Below the pieces are notes generated by a model that had not been told where the DNA came from, did not search any database, and worked only from the letters and a program-made list of their open reading frames with translations. 45,885 bases of DNA from Coptodactyla brooksi. Its lineage: Eukaryota; Arthropoda; Insecta; Coleoptera; Scarabaeidae. Within the stretch, counting starts at the first letter, position 1, and each line of letters begins with the position of its first letter. The stretch lies in the NCBI GenBank assembly GCA_033557675.1, contig JAWQRM010000012.1:1-45885 (forward strand), given 5' to 3'. A program made the position numbers and the translations under genes. Below, piece by piece: positions 10,701-21,584 of this stretch.

Positions 10701-13367
10701 GTCGTCGAGCTATTAGACTCATTGAGCTATTCTAAATTGGCCAAAACGATTTCGTCGCAATTTCAGGAACACGTCAAATCTTCGCATGAGGCGTTTCACT
10801 CGGCGATGCGACTGATCGAGAACCAACTCTCGGGCCAGTTGGAAGAGACCGAAGAGCAACGGATAGTCATACGTAAAAGGTTAGCGCCCAAGTTCGCCCG
10901 TCTGGCACTCGAAAGCACGTCGCTGTGCGACCTGATCAGATGGGGCATGCCGAAACAAATCGTCGAAATTGGCAGAGGACAGTACGGAGTCGTCTTCGCC
11001 TGTGAACCTTGGGGCGGCATACATCCCTGTGCCATTAAGTCAGTAGTTCCCCCGGACGAGAGGCATTTGAACGATTTAGCTATGGAATTTTATTATACCA
11101 GGTATAAAATTATATAAGAACGTAAAATATACAGGATGATTCTGAACCAGTACGCATAAACTTGTGAATTTATACCTCATGATAAATAACAACTAATAGG
11201 CTAAATAAATTGCAATAAAAGTTGTTTAGTTTCCTAGATATCGGTGAACTTAAAAAAAAACAAGGTGGGCTGAGTCATATGTATTCGTTATATTACAGCA
11301 ACTGCTCGAAGTTATATACCATATTGTGAATACACAACTGGGCTCGCAGAACCCACGAATTTTCACAAGTGCGGACTAAGCGAGACTGGTGACGGATTAT
11401 CTCGGCGACAGTGTGTATCTGATTTTGCAACTCTTGCTCGGTATTAACCTCGGTGACGTACACCATGCTTTTTAAGTGACCCAAAAAGAAAAAATACATT
11501 GGATTTAGGTCGGGAGATCGAGGTGGCCAAGCTATGGAACCACCTCGGTCTATCCATCTTCCGGGAAATACATTGTCTAGATGTCGCCACACCTCTCGCG
11601 AAAAATATGGTGGAGCACCATCTTGGAGGAACCACATACCTTGTCTAATGTTAAGAACAACATCTTCGACAAAAATCGGTAAATTATCACGCAAAAATTG
11701 TAATTTTCGAGCACCAGTTTATCGATTCTCCAGAAAGAAAGGACCAATCAGTAAAATGGTAAAGTGGAAATTGTGAATACCATTACGTGTGAATATCGCC
11801 TCACCCGTAACTAATACGTTCATGGTAAAATTTGGGATCACCTGTTGCTAATGTAACAATCACTCGCAAAATTGTACTAGGGGAAGCATAATCCACTGGT
11901 AGCAGGGCTTGTACACGCTGTACGTGATACGAAATGGAGTAACTCTCGCCTCAATATTCACCAAATTGTGGATTGTGATATCCCATATTGCTCTGCAAGT
12001 ACTCTTGTGCCTATACCAGGTTGCTCCTCGACGATATTCAAAATTTCCTCCTCGATATTCAAAATACGTTCAGGTCTAACTGCTCCTCCATGTTGCCCAG
12101 GCCTCGGTCACAAATTACCACTTTCCCTATCCTTCTGCACCACACATAAAAAAGATTCACGTGACAGATGATATCTTTATGGAAATCGTTCTGCATAAAG
12201 ACGAGCTGCAGCCGCAAAATTTTGTCCCGATTTCCCGTATGGTAGTAGCATATCCATTAGTTCTTCGTTAGAGAAATTGTGCGCCATTATTTTTAAGTTA
12301 TGACACAAGCACAGCTAATGTCAGTTTTAAACAACAGCAATCGTTTGCTATCAACATAGTTACAAAATACTTATGACGCAGTCTACCTTGTTTTTTTAAT
12401 TTCACGGATATGTAGGCAACTAAAAAACTTTTATTACATTTTATTTTGCCTATTAGTCATTATTTATCATGAGGAATAAATTCACAAGTTTATGCGTATA
12501 GGTTGAGAATCATCCTGTATAACTTTTCGTTTGGTATAGGACGATTCCTGAACATCCGCGTATCGTCAAACTAAGGGGCTCCGTAATCGACCATAACTAC
12601 GGGAGCGGTTGCCTCTCTGCCGTACTGTTAGTTATGGAGAGGATGAAGAGAGACTTATTTTGCGCGTTGAAAGAGGGGCTTCCGTTTGTTAGACGTATTC
12701 AAATTGCCATTGACGTTATCGAAGGCATCAGATATTTGCACTCGCAGGGATTAGTACATAGAGATATCAAACTTAAAAACGTATTGGTACGTAATTTTAA
12801 AAATTATCAACCCTTTGCACTCGTACGTCGCAGAATAAGCGCCCGATGCATATTACCCTTACACTCGCATGTGGGCGCACTGTCGAATGACCCAAATACA
12901 TAATACGAGTGCAAAGGTTTAATAAAAATATAAATCCTCAATTTTAGCTGGACGCGAACGATCGCGCGATGCTAACGGACTTCGGATTTTGCATTCCGGA
13001 AGCGATGATGTCCGGAAGTGTGGTCGGAACGCCCGTCCATATGGCTCCGGAACTTCTATCGGGCCGTTACGATTCGAGCGTTGACGTGTACGCGTTCGGC
13101 GTGCTATTCTGGTTTTTATGTGCGGGCCGTGTCGCGTTGCCTGGCCATTTCGAGCACTTCATGAATAAGGAGCAGTTGTGGAACAGCGTTAAGAAGGGCA
13201 TGCGTCCGGAGTGTCTACCGAACTTCGACAAGGAGTGTTGGAACCTGATGGAACAATGTTGGGCTGCCGAACCTAGTGAGAGGCCTTTGTTAGGCGACGT
13301 TCAGCCGTTGTTGGAGGATATACTCTCGAGATCGACGAAAACGGGGTATAATTTTATTATAAAATGA
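7730..13367 (+). CDS. DSTYK: Dual serine/threonine and tyrosine protein kinase (DSTYK/RIPK5), 7 exons, 876 aa
   Basis: Cytoplasmic/membrane-associated kinase; in vertebrates linked to FGF-ERK signalling and cell death control. Exons: 7730-7847, 7902-8074, 8129-8618, 9870-10277, 10327-11101, 12540-12786, 12948-13367; frame is kept at every junction. Exons 1-5 give the long DSTYK-specific N-terminal region, with family signatures such as DMAREIQITPRR, VDSVGYLRESYTGTLQRCL and SKLAKTISSQF. The kinase domain starts near residue 605: glycine loop GRGQYGVV (612-619), lysine in CAIKS (K634), catalytic HRDIKLKN (D730), metal-binding DFG (D748), then GTPVHMAPEL. Spacing K-D-D (96, 18) equals human as I remember it. 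The human motif is DLG as I recall; here it is a canonical DFG. A second end is possible: GTATAA at 13349 spliced to 13401 also runs into a stop. AATAAA at 13430. Confidence 0.93.
8765..9600 (+). repeat. Dispersed repeat unit with adjacent partial second copy
   Basis: Two blocks make the unit. Block S (8765-8935) reads from gtgtaagggtatgtctg to tcacgaaaattatg. Block R (8948-9240) starts AATCCTATGGTTCATAAAGC, passes tttatttagaaaaaaa and ends after GAAACTATTTTCGAATGTAC aggacgttc. A second R copy (9350-9600) follows in the same direction. The same S-R order occurs on the other strand at 18740-17400 and R alone at about 245-50, so this is a transposable element family of about 0.5 kb. No protein is encoded; class unknown. 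Confidence 0.75.
9660..9738 (-). repeat. tRNA-derived SINE remnant
   Basis: On the complement, a tRNA-like head (tggtggcgaaacagttagag, then ggttcgcaac as a decayed B box) is followed by a T-rich tail. Stems do not pair well and the base before the would-be anticodon is A rather than T, so this is not a functional tRNA. It resembles the copies at 30925 and 33317 in order and spacing of A box, B box and ttattttt tail. Confidence 0.5.
11130..11283 (+). repeat. Left terminal inverted repeat of the mariner-type element
   Basis: Matches the complement of 12368-12519 with scattered substitutions and small indels. Shared blocks include TACAGGATGATTCT, ACGCATAAACTTGTGAATTT, CTCATGATAAATAA and CTAATAGGC. 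Arms this long are unusual for classical mariners, whose arms are about 30 bp. Confidence 0.85.
11293..11694 (-). pseudogene. Transposase catalytic domain fragment
   Basis: The 133-codon frame is the best preserved part of the transposase. It carries FLQDGAPPYF (second catalytic D), GRWIDRGG, WPPRSPDLNP (third catalytic D), FFLGHLKSMVY and a C-terminal helical tail to FEQLL. This is the DDE domain of IS630/Tc1/mariner-type enzymes, in the subgroup with DUF4817-like N-termini common in insects. The first catalytic D lies upstream in a region broken by frameshifts. Confidence 0.85.
12368..12519 (-). repeat. Right terminal inverted repeat of the mariner-type element
   Basis: Complement of the left arm at 11130-11283; it ends at the TA duplication 12520-12521, only 18 bp before the DSTYK exon 6 acceptor (exon starts 12540). 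The insertion therefore lies next to the splice acceptor and its arm may include the native branch-point region. Confidence 0.85.
12805..12923. mobile_element. ~115 bp MITE in DSTYK intron 6
   Basis: The ends are inverted repeats: AACCCTTTGCACTCGTA (12809-12825) and TACGAGTGCAAAGGTTT (12904-12920). The interior has no coding capacity and resembles no other sequence in the window. TCAA before the left arm and TTAA overlapping the end of the right arm could be a decayed TTAA duplication, which would point to a piggyBac-type source; that part is inference. It takes up most of this 161 bp intron. Confidence 0.7.
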
Positions 13368-14583
13368 CGATGTAAGATTTTAGATGCTTTTTTCGTTACA
13401 GGTGAGCGCGATGCCTTTCTTGTAAGTGAAATAAAATATGAAATTAAAGATAAAAGATAAAAATAATAAGATATGAAAGCCAACTTTTGAGATTGTTTTT
13501 TATTAATGAATATTTTTACAATTGTTATTTATAAAAGTGAAATAATTTTTATATTATTTATAACATTAAATTTACGTGTTTGTTTATATTCTTGTTTTCC
13601 TGAAATAATTTTAATATTAAAATCAAATAAACGATAGATAATGATTAAATATCAACTTTATTCGAATTACTTACATTAAAAAATTACAAAATGCACAAAG
13701 TATGCTCTAATCGCTAAAAGTAAACTCAGTCACGTTGTTTTGCGGAATTAATTAACTACTCGGCTGTCCGTTCGATGATTTTCATCGTATCTATTTAAAT
13801 TACAAGTAAAAACATTTAAATTATTTATTTACACCAACTTTTAACAACCACCTGGCAGTGAGACTCAAACTCTATCACATTATTTTAACAACGTTTCGAC
13901 GATTAAAAGGACTGCTCGGAATGGTTCTGTTTTTCATGGTTTCTTTTCAATTTAACGCGTAATGGAATTAATAGTGTATTCGCTCCGCCACATTTTGATT
14001 TCCAAGTTAATACGGTAAACGATCTTATCACAATATTTAGCTAACTCTTATTACGTAACTGAAAACACATTCGAGATATATTAAAAGGATGTGGGTACAA
14101 AGAAAAAGATAACCATCGTGTTAACATAATATTTAAGGCACCTAAAGGAGAGTGTAAAAGTATCAAAAATAGAACGAAATATTGCCGTTTGCAGATCTAA
14201 AACTTAACAATTATTGTTACAAATTACCACTCCGCGACAACGTAGCAAAAGGTTATTGCACAACGGAACCAACATTCACTGTATAAAAACTTTGGAATCA
14301 CTATGTGAAATATCTAACTGTATACATATATATATTTCTTTATGTACCATATTGTATATATATACTATTTTATTTATATATCTATATATATATATATATA
14401 GAATCAACGAAACTTGATATGTTATAACAAAAAAACTTGGTACGCAGGGTGATCTTTATCGAGATCTTTCGGCAATAAACTTTACCAAAATTATAAACCT
14501 CGCAAATAAGAACCACCTTAACGAACTATTATGTATTCTTTAGTTATTTAATTACTTCTTAACGATGGCATACGTGAATATTA
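13368..14583. other. AT-rich convergent spacer between DSTYK and MAGI
   Basis: Holds the DSTYK 3' UTR, with an AATAAA at 13430-13435, and the MAGI 3' UTR coming from the other side. 14316-14402 is a TA-rich simple repeat. No gene is seen. Confidence 0.65.
14316..14402. repeat. (TA)n-rich microsatellite
   Basis: Interrupted TA dinucleotide runs, the longest at about 14383-14400. It lies in the likely 3' UTR or downstream flank of MAGI. Confidence 0.8.
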
Positions 14584-17500
14584 TCATTGTTCGGTATTTG
14601 GGGTTATCGTCAAAGTAACGGACAAACCAGAATCTTTAATTAAATTCACTATATCCCCGTGACTCAGATGCATTATGTCGATGTGGTTTACAGCTAAAAT
14701 ATAATCGCCGACTCTTAACCTGCCGCAACGTTCCGCCGGACTGTCTTCTATCAAACGACCTGCCAAAATAAAATAAACAATAACTCGCGATTTATAACGG
14801 GCACATCTATAATCACCTATCGTGGACCCTGCTTTATTAACTGACGATATAATAACGAATCCGAACCCTTCGTTTTCATTACGATTGACGACGACGTCGT
14901 ACGTCTGCGGGTGATATTCACTGACGGGCGGCTGGCTCGGAGAGAGTGGCCCCATCGGGGGACATAACCTCCTGCGTAGCACCAGCACCACCTGACCACG
15001 CGTAGCTGCCGCATTCATCAACTGTACGACCTGCCGATGCGACGCTTGCAACACCGACAGGTTGTCCACGCTCATTATTTCGTCTCCCGAGCGAATTCTG
15101 CCATCTATATCTGCCGCGCCTCCTTGCACGATGTGACCAACTGCAACCTTATAGAGAAAAAAATATATTTATTTCATTATTATGGTTAGCTAAATATGAA
15201 TTTTTACTTAAAAACAACTAATGCTTATTCCCAACTTAAACAATAATATAATTGTCACATGAGCGATCTTAGGCAAGGGAGCTGCATTATATAGATTCAG
15301 GATTAAATAAAAGGGCTAGCCAGACATAAAAAAAAAACGAGTACCAACAACATGAGTACAAGCGATGAAAGAAAATAAAAGTAATACGCAATTTCGGATG
15401 AGCGTCGTCGGTTAAACTGTTAACCTTTGGTCCCTGCCTGGCATTGTTGAATTGCAATATAAGTAGAACGCAATTCGGTTCAAAATATATTGCAGTTTTG
15501 AAATAACACATAGCCTGCATTATTAGCCTGATACGTAGCGCCCGCATGAGACATGTAATAAAACAGAACAGTAAAATAACAGAACTTTGTTTAATTTGTA
15601 ATTAAACAGTCTGTGCCTTTGCGATAGCTTTTAGACAATTAATCGTTACACTTACTTGAGATCGGTCTTCAATACCCCCCACTATCCGGAACCCAAACCC
15701 AGTTTCCTGTCTGTGCAACGTAACGGTATATTCCATAAAGTCGCACGTTTGCTGCAATCGCCAATCTTGCATTTTACGCACCGCGTTGATATCGTAGGAG
15801 TTGTTTTCGATCACGGTTCGATGATTTTGACAATTATAGCATAAGCAGTCGAAATGGTGTGGTAATGCCATATACATCCCCGTGGCATTGTAATCCGTGG
15901 TGTGATTATTTTGAATTATACTATTAATTTCCAGTTCTTCTTCCTCTCCGTGGTTATCTGCCAACGATAGGCACATGAGCGATTTTTCTTGGAAGTTCTC
16001 ATTGACATAGTCCCGTTTGAAAAATTCCGAATTTGAGTTAACGTCTTTCGGAGAAGTTTTCGCGATATTCCTCGTATCGACGATAGGAGTTTTCGGTCTG
16101 CTCGGTAAGATCTCTCGCGGTTGCGTGCTGTAAATGTCGGCGGTAGGAGTTTTACTTCGGAACGCTCCCGTTCCTTCCTTATTCCCAAAACGATTTTCGA
16201 GCTTTCTGAGACGGTTGCGATTTGTCGTCGTTTTATTTGTTGATCCTCTTTGTACGCAAATGGTGGCCTCGCTGTTGAACTGACAATTTTTTAATACTAA
16301 AACGACCTCATCGTGCGTCATATTCTGTAGCGAAACATCATTGATTTCTAACAAAATATCTCCTTCCATTAAATTTTTGCATCGTTGCCGATCTAGAATT
16401 TTTTTAACTCGTTGTCCGCAAGCGCTATCGGCTATTGTAAATCCAAACCCTAAGGTGCCCTTTACAATCTTCACTCGTACCTCTACCTTCCCGACGCTTA
16501 TTCCTTTTAATAAGTCGTCGATTTCGTCCGTTCCATCAAGATCATCCCTAATATTATCTCCGTCTAAAAAGTTATAATTCGTATCTAACGTTCCTAAACA
16601 TTTCTCATTCGGTAACGTTTGTAAATTCGAATCGACGGCAATCGTCGTCACGACTTCCGTGTTAGGATCGTTAGGATCGAATGGCAATTGGTATCCTCTA
16701 CATACTTCAATGGCGACCGTCGACCCGACACTTATCGATTGAAACAGTCGCACGATCTGATTATGCGTATAACCCAAAACGCATGTATCATTAACGTACA
16801 CTATAATATCTCCCATTTGTAATTTTCCGTCTAGCCAAGCGGGTCCTTTCGGAACGACCGATTTAATTTGTAAAAACTCGTCTATAGCATCGTCGCCTCC
16901 CACTATCGTAAATCCGAGCCCGCGAGACGATTTAACGAGCGACGTACGAAAGCGCTGTCCGCAAAGCTCCGACGGGTCTTTGGTGAATGACGCGGTGCTC
17001 ACTCTCGCGGACGCTTGCGACGCCGCGCGTTTCGCCTGAATCACCGGGTTCTCGTATTGAGTTTTACGGTTGACGTGGTCGATAAAGTAGGTGCCGTAAT
17101 GGGGATCGCTGATCTTTTCCCAGCCGTAAGGAAGCTCGTCGTCCAAGCAGTCTTCGAGGCATTTCTTTTGGAATTTCGAGAGGCGCGGGTCTAACCAATG
17201 AGACGTACCTGTCGAATGACTAAAATATCAAAATTAGAACTCCGCTACCATCAATCGTACCGATTCCAGAAATGGACCGTACATACTAAATTTCTGTCTA
17301 GAGTCTCGAGCATCATACAGTGTTGTCATTCGGACTTTCGCAGGTGATTATTTTTTTGTTCGATAAAACTATAAAGTACATGATTATACTCGGTCGGTAC
17401 AGTTTCTAAAGCAAAGTGAAGCGACCCGCATACGAGTATCTGCCCTTCTCCTAACTTGTCCCTGGTTATTGTATTTAAAAGTCTGAACTCGGATAGTGTT

Positions 17501-19297
17501 TAGAATAAACCGAACGCCCTGTATATTCGAAAATAGTTTCAAATTACGAAAAGCTCAATGTAATGCAATTTTGGTTTGAATATTTATTTTCTAAATAAAA
17601 TAATACCAGACTTTCAGAATAAATACACTTCATAAGCCATAGGATTATATTTTTTCCAATAATAATATAATAACTTGAGAACCTTTAGCTTTACAGTATT
17701 TAACTTGCAATTTTATGTAAACATGCTGATAAAGAAATAGTCTTCAGATTACATACCATAACTATATACTGATTTGTAATATGCAACTAGCCCCATAACG
17801 TTATAGTATAGTGAGTGCAAGTGAGACGGACGAGCTTGTTCACGAGCTCGAGAGCTCGAAGGCGAGCGAGACGGCGCAACGTAACACACAAAGTTGGGAG
17901 AGTGGAGAGAAAGAACGATAAGTCGCGCCCCAATGTGATGAAATGACAGTGACTTTGCAGTTGGCGTTGCAGGTGCACTTTGTTATTCTCACATTATCTC
18001 TTGTTTCTTTCCTGCTGAATGGATTATTTTACCATTGCAGAAAATGTGCAAATTGTTACATAGTCCATTCACGGTCAAAGTACTGAGAAAGTAAGTTTTT
18101 CGTTTTAGCAAGATAGTTGCCCTGCTCATAATAGTCGACACGGTGACATAGTGTGGCCTGCAAGGTCTCCCGATTCTCCATACAATTTTTTTCTGTGGGA
18201 TTATCTAAAATCGCAGATTTATGGCCTCTAACAAGACATGGCAAATGATTTGCCTAAATTAAGGGCACGAATTGTAAACTGCATGCAGGCCATTACTCCT
18301 GAAATATTAGTCAACGTAAAACGAAATTTTTATAATCATTTACGATATTGTTTATTTGCAGAAAGGGATCGTTTCGAGCATTTAATTTAATTTTAAATGA
18401 TCCTTTATTTACTTTTTCATCCTTCAGAATATTTTTTTGTTTTACAGAATACTTTTTACGTTAAGAATTTGCATGTTACATTGTGCCGTCTTGCTCGCTC
18501 TTGAAGTAAAGGAGATCCAGGCTGTCTCACTTCCACTCACTATACTAAAACCTTATGGGGCTAGTTGTATATTGCCAATTAGTATATAACCTTCACGATT
18601 TTCGTATTCTAATCATATCTTATAATAATTAGCTTATACGCAAGATATACTATTGATTAGTCTAACGTGGCAATAATCACAGTAACCACATACGGGCAGA
18701 TGAACGGACGGACATACTCTTATATCTATCGGTGAGAAAGTAAACAGGCTCATACATATCACGGTTTAGTATGGCGCGGTTTATCTAATTCAGATTGTAT
18801 TATAAGTAGGATTATATCTGCGAAAAAAGCAATACTTTTGTCCAATTATGCCTGCGATAGAAAGCAATCTTTTTCCGTTAATATCAATGATAAAAAGTAA
18901 TATTTTTACAAATTATATCTAGTATCGCAAAATATTTCATCGGCGCCTTTTGATAGCTCAAATAAGGAATGCCTACGATAGCTTAGCGATATTAGTTATC
19001 ACTTCAATTAAAATTAAACAATTGCAATATCATTTTCTAAGCAATTTCGTTTGACGAAAATGACAACCCTGTACGACTTATCGCAACTTACTCGATAAAG
19101 TAAACTTCTCCGCTCTCCGTGTACGCTTTTTCCCATTTGGGCGGCAAGGGCCCTAACGAATCATCGTCCGCAGTATTATTTTGATTATAATTCTCTTTGC
19201 CTTCCTCAAAATAACTGCCCTCTTCGTCATTCGTGTTATTGTCTTCGGTTTCTACTCTGAGAGGCTGGGAGAGAGATTTGTCACTTGTGTGACTCAT
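14584..19297 (-). CDS. Magi: MAGI scaffold protein (two WW, four PDZ domains), 5 exons, 758 aa
   Basis: Membrane-associated guanylate-kinase-inverted scaffold, acting at adherens/septate junctions and binding PTEN-type and RASSF/Par-3-type partners in other animals. Exons: 19297-19092, 17219-15656, 15147-14817, 14759-14584, giving phases 2, 0, 1, plus any 5' UTR exon (hence 'five' only if one exists; four coding exons are seen). WW1 (about 50-82) has GPLPPKWEKAYTESGEVYFI and is split by intron 1; WW2 (about 97-128) has ELPYGWEKI and KTQYENP. PDZ1 160-244 (RGLGFTIVGG), PDZ2 314-393 (TLGFGFTIAD), PDZ3 566-650 (TGFGFRIVGG), PDZ4 667-752 (EGFGFVIISS). No guanylate kinase domain is present, as in Drosophila Magi. 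The start is ATG 19297; the frame above it opens only with GTG. The C-terminus ends soon after PDZ4. Confidence 0.92.
15148..15655 (-). other. MAGI intron 2 (508 bp)
   Basis: Donor GTAAGT and acceptor CTATAAG, chosen because it restores the VGHIV strand of PDZ3 in phase 0. I see no repeats or other features inside it. Confidence 0.6.
17400..18740 (-). repeat. Copy of the dispersed S-R repeat, interrupted by a later insertion
   Basis: Read on the complement, block S (18740-18590) matches 8765-8935. After the inserted transposon, block R (17650-17400) matches 8948-9240, through AATCCTATGGCTTATGAAG, TATTTTATTTAGAAAA and TGAAACTATTTTCGAATATA cagggcgttc. The order and direction of the blocks agree with the DSTYK-intron copy, which shows the element was a unit before the mariner landed. 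Confidence 0.75.
17782..18569 (+). mobile_element. Internally deleted mariner-type element (788 bp)
   Basis: Flanked by TA duplications (17780-17781, 18570-18571). Inverted ends of about 45 bp: T(G/A)CAACTAGCCCCATAA then GTATAGTGAGTG, AAGTGAGAC. The plus strand keeps only the C-terminal end of a transposase: WPARSPDSPYNFFLWDYLK near 18150, then, past a stop, the helical tail RARIVNCMQAITPEILVNV and FEHLI near 18390. The N-terminal and central domains are missing. It belongs to a different family from the 11130-12519 element (unrelated ends). Confidence 0.88.
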
Positions 19298-21584
19298 TTT
19301 TAAAATCACTTAAATCATTTAACGGCTCGTTACCGGCGGATCGCGCTAACCATAACGCGAACTCGCGATTCGGCACCCGCAATTTACGACCGGCGAACGT
19401 TTAAACAGAAATCGAACGTAAATTGCGATTAAAAAACCAAGTCGAGCGCTAACATTCCATGTTACGAGTTCCCATTCTCCCCCCACCACTCCACACAGCA
19501 TACCGCAGCTGTCATACGCGATGTCAATTCTTTGCTCATAACGTCGAAAGTTATTTCGCGTTATTGCCGAATACTTAAGCCGGCCGACACTCGACTCGGC
19601 ACGGCCCGAAAATTACCTTAAATTAATTCAATTTGTTAATTTAATAAACGCGACCCGTCATTTCGTAGATCTTCAATTCGTAGATGTTTTATTTTATAGA
19701 ATATATATTGTCAATTTGTAATTTACGACCAAGAAATTCGATTAAATTTAGTGTCTAAACGTTTTCTTTCGCCATCAATCGGAAATTATCAAATAAATTA
19801 CGTAAACCCTAGTTCAGTAAATTTGCTATTTGGTAGACAAAGTACCTCTAGTTACCAATAGATGTCAGATGGTGTAAGTTAAAAAAATATAAATTTAGGT
19901 ATATTTGCTTCGAAATTTAGTGTGCGTTATTGCCTAATATTTCAACAGGCCGGCACCCCGCTCGGCACGGCCCAAAAATTACGTTAAATAAACGTAATTT
20001 TGTAGACCTCGAATTCGTAGGTGTTTTATTTAATAGAATATATTGATAATTCGTAATTTACGGCCAAAAAATTCGATTAGATTTAGTGAGTATTTCAACG
20101 TTTTCTTTCGCCATCAATTAGATATTATCAAATAAATTACGCAAACCCTAGTTTATGTTATTAGGTATGTTATTAGATTTTCCATTTGGTATACTCGACA
20201 AATTCGAGTCATCTATTTATTTTTGTAATTATCGACGTTAAACGGCAAGAGTTATAGTTTGATTTCGCAAGTAACAAAGAATTGCGTAAATACTACGCGG
20301 TTTCGCCGTCTATTGGGAATTATCAGAATTACAATTAGTACATCTAGTTATCGATAGATGCCAGCCTGCCGAAGTTATAAAACATAAATTTACCTATATT
20401 TACGATATTTATTTTTTTTTGTTTTAAATTAACGATTTTCACGTCGCTATTTGCTCGAATATTATTAATTTTACTCCGATTAAATGTTCGCTATATTTTC
20501 GGAAAATATAGGGAAGCGTCGTAAAATATTGATTTTCGAAATAAACGTACATCGCGTCGTTCGTAAATTGCGATACGCTTCGAGAGGAAATAACGATGTC
20601 GAATAAAGCGTAGATTTTTACGATTAGCACGCTCGGCGACTTTTGGCGTATTAGTAAGAATTTGTCGATTCGGAGGAAACGGTCACAACGTGATGCAAAA
20701 TAAACGGCCACGTAAAAATCAATCGGGTCGCGCCGCTTAACGCACGGGAAGTTACGTACAGTTACGCGTTGGGCGACTGTACATCACGTAGTTGCTCTTT
20801 ATAACCTATATGTCGGCCGAACGGGAACTGTGGCAATTTTTTCGGTTTCTGTCCATCATTTTGGACGCTCCGCGGCGGTACGGGCCCAAAACCGGAAAAT
20901 AAACTTTAGCGAGAAGTAGAATCCTATTAATTATACCATTTTGCTTTCTTGCGCCGTGCGAGTAATCGATGTTTAGTGGGGAGACTTTGAGGAGAGTTTG
21001 TTGTTTGGTGTACGATCGTAATAAAGGAAAAAAATCCTTTCGGATTTCTCGATTTTAGCGTTTATTTCGCAGTACCGCGCCGCCCCAAACCGTAAGTAAT
21101 CGCCTTTTCGACCGCGGTGACGTGTATTTCCGCATTTTTAGCGAAACGGTTTTAGAAATTGAACTTTTATCAAACGTACACGCTCCATGATTGAAAGTGC
21201 AACTAATAAAACGTTTCGGACGCGAAATACGCGGGGGTTTCGTCGCGTCGGGGCGGAATTTACGTTATTTTTCACGGAAAATCGTCGATAAATGACGACC
21301 GATGCCGCGCTTCCGTATTTTTCGTCTCGACGTCCGTTTTCGTAACGAGTTCGACTTCCATTTACCGCACGGGAAATTTTTACCTTCGCGTTCTTCCGCC
21401 AGAACGAAACGAACGCCTGCCGCAAACGAAAATCTAATTGTTTTACGAACGTTTTTAGATGGTACTCGCAAAATTGGAAAGGGACTTCGTCGGATACCTT
21501 TCGATCCAATTCCGATTCGGCCGATTCGCGACGTTCTTCCTGTCGTAAATGCGGACCCAACTCAGTATGTAACTATACTGAAGG
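19298..21584. other. Divergent upstream region of MAGI (-) and KDM5 (+)
   Basis: 2.3 kb without a supported gene. The left part includes the MAGI promoter; 19557-20412 is a degenerate tandem duplication; 20720-21584 is CpG-rich for this DNA and should hold the KDM5 promoter and 5' UTR. An in-frame TGA at 21579 lies two codons before the KDM5 ATG. No clear TATA box is seen. Confidence 0.6.
19557..20412. repeat. Degenerate ~360-490 bp direct tandem duplication
   Basis: Copy 1 is 19557-19920, copy 2 19921-20412. Shared blocks in order: gcgttattgcc, ctcggcacggccc(g/a)aaaatta, aattcgtag(a/g)tgttttatt, aatttacg(a/g)cc, acgttttctttcgccatca, attatcaaataaattacg, aaaccctagtt, then (c/g)(a/t)atagatg(t/c)cag with ataaattta. 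Copy 2 has an extra ~110 bp after the aaaccctag block. Non-coding. Confidence 0.75.

Larger units (their letters stand above)
11130..12519 (-). mobile_element. Mariner/Tc1-superfamily element with ~150 bp terminal inverted repeats, inactivated
   Basis: The element is 1390 bp, flanked by the target duplication TA (11128-11129 and 12520-12521), and sits in DSTYK intron 5. The ends are inverted copies over about 150 bp, beginning TACAGGATGATTCT and sharing ACGCATAAACTTGTGAATTTA. The minus strand encodes a broken transposase. The start, MAHNFSNEELMDMLLPYG, at 12287 is followed by a stop about 35 codons on. A helix-turn-helix region with RILNIEEEILNIVEEQ lies near 12060. The C-terminal catalytic half (11694-11293) has LQDGAPPYFSREVW and WPPRSPDLNP. 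The last two acidic residues are both D, with 36 residues between them. Frame breaks mean it cannot move by itself. Confidence 0.9.
17220..19091 (-). other. MAGI intron 1 (1.87 kb) with nested transposable elements
   Basis: It splits WW1 between VYFID and HSTGTSHW. The intron contains an inverted copy of the S-R repeat (18740-17400), itself interrupted by a 788 bp mariner-type element at 17782-18569. The rest has no feature I can name. Confidence 0.75.

Noticed and set aside
20439..20711. 90-codon minus-strand ORF
   Set aside because: No ATG at its start, AT-driven codons, no domain, and it lies in non-coding DNA near the tandem duplication.
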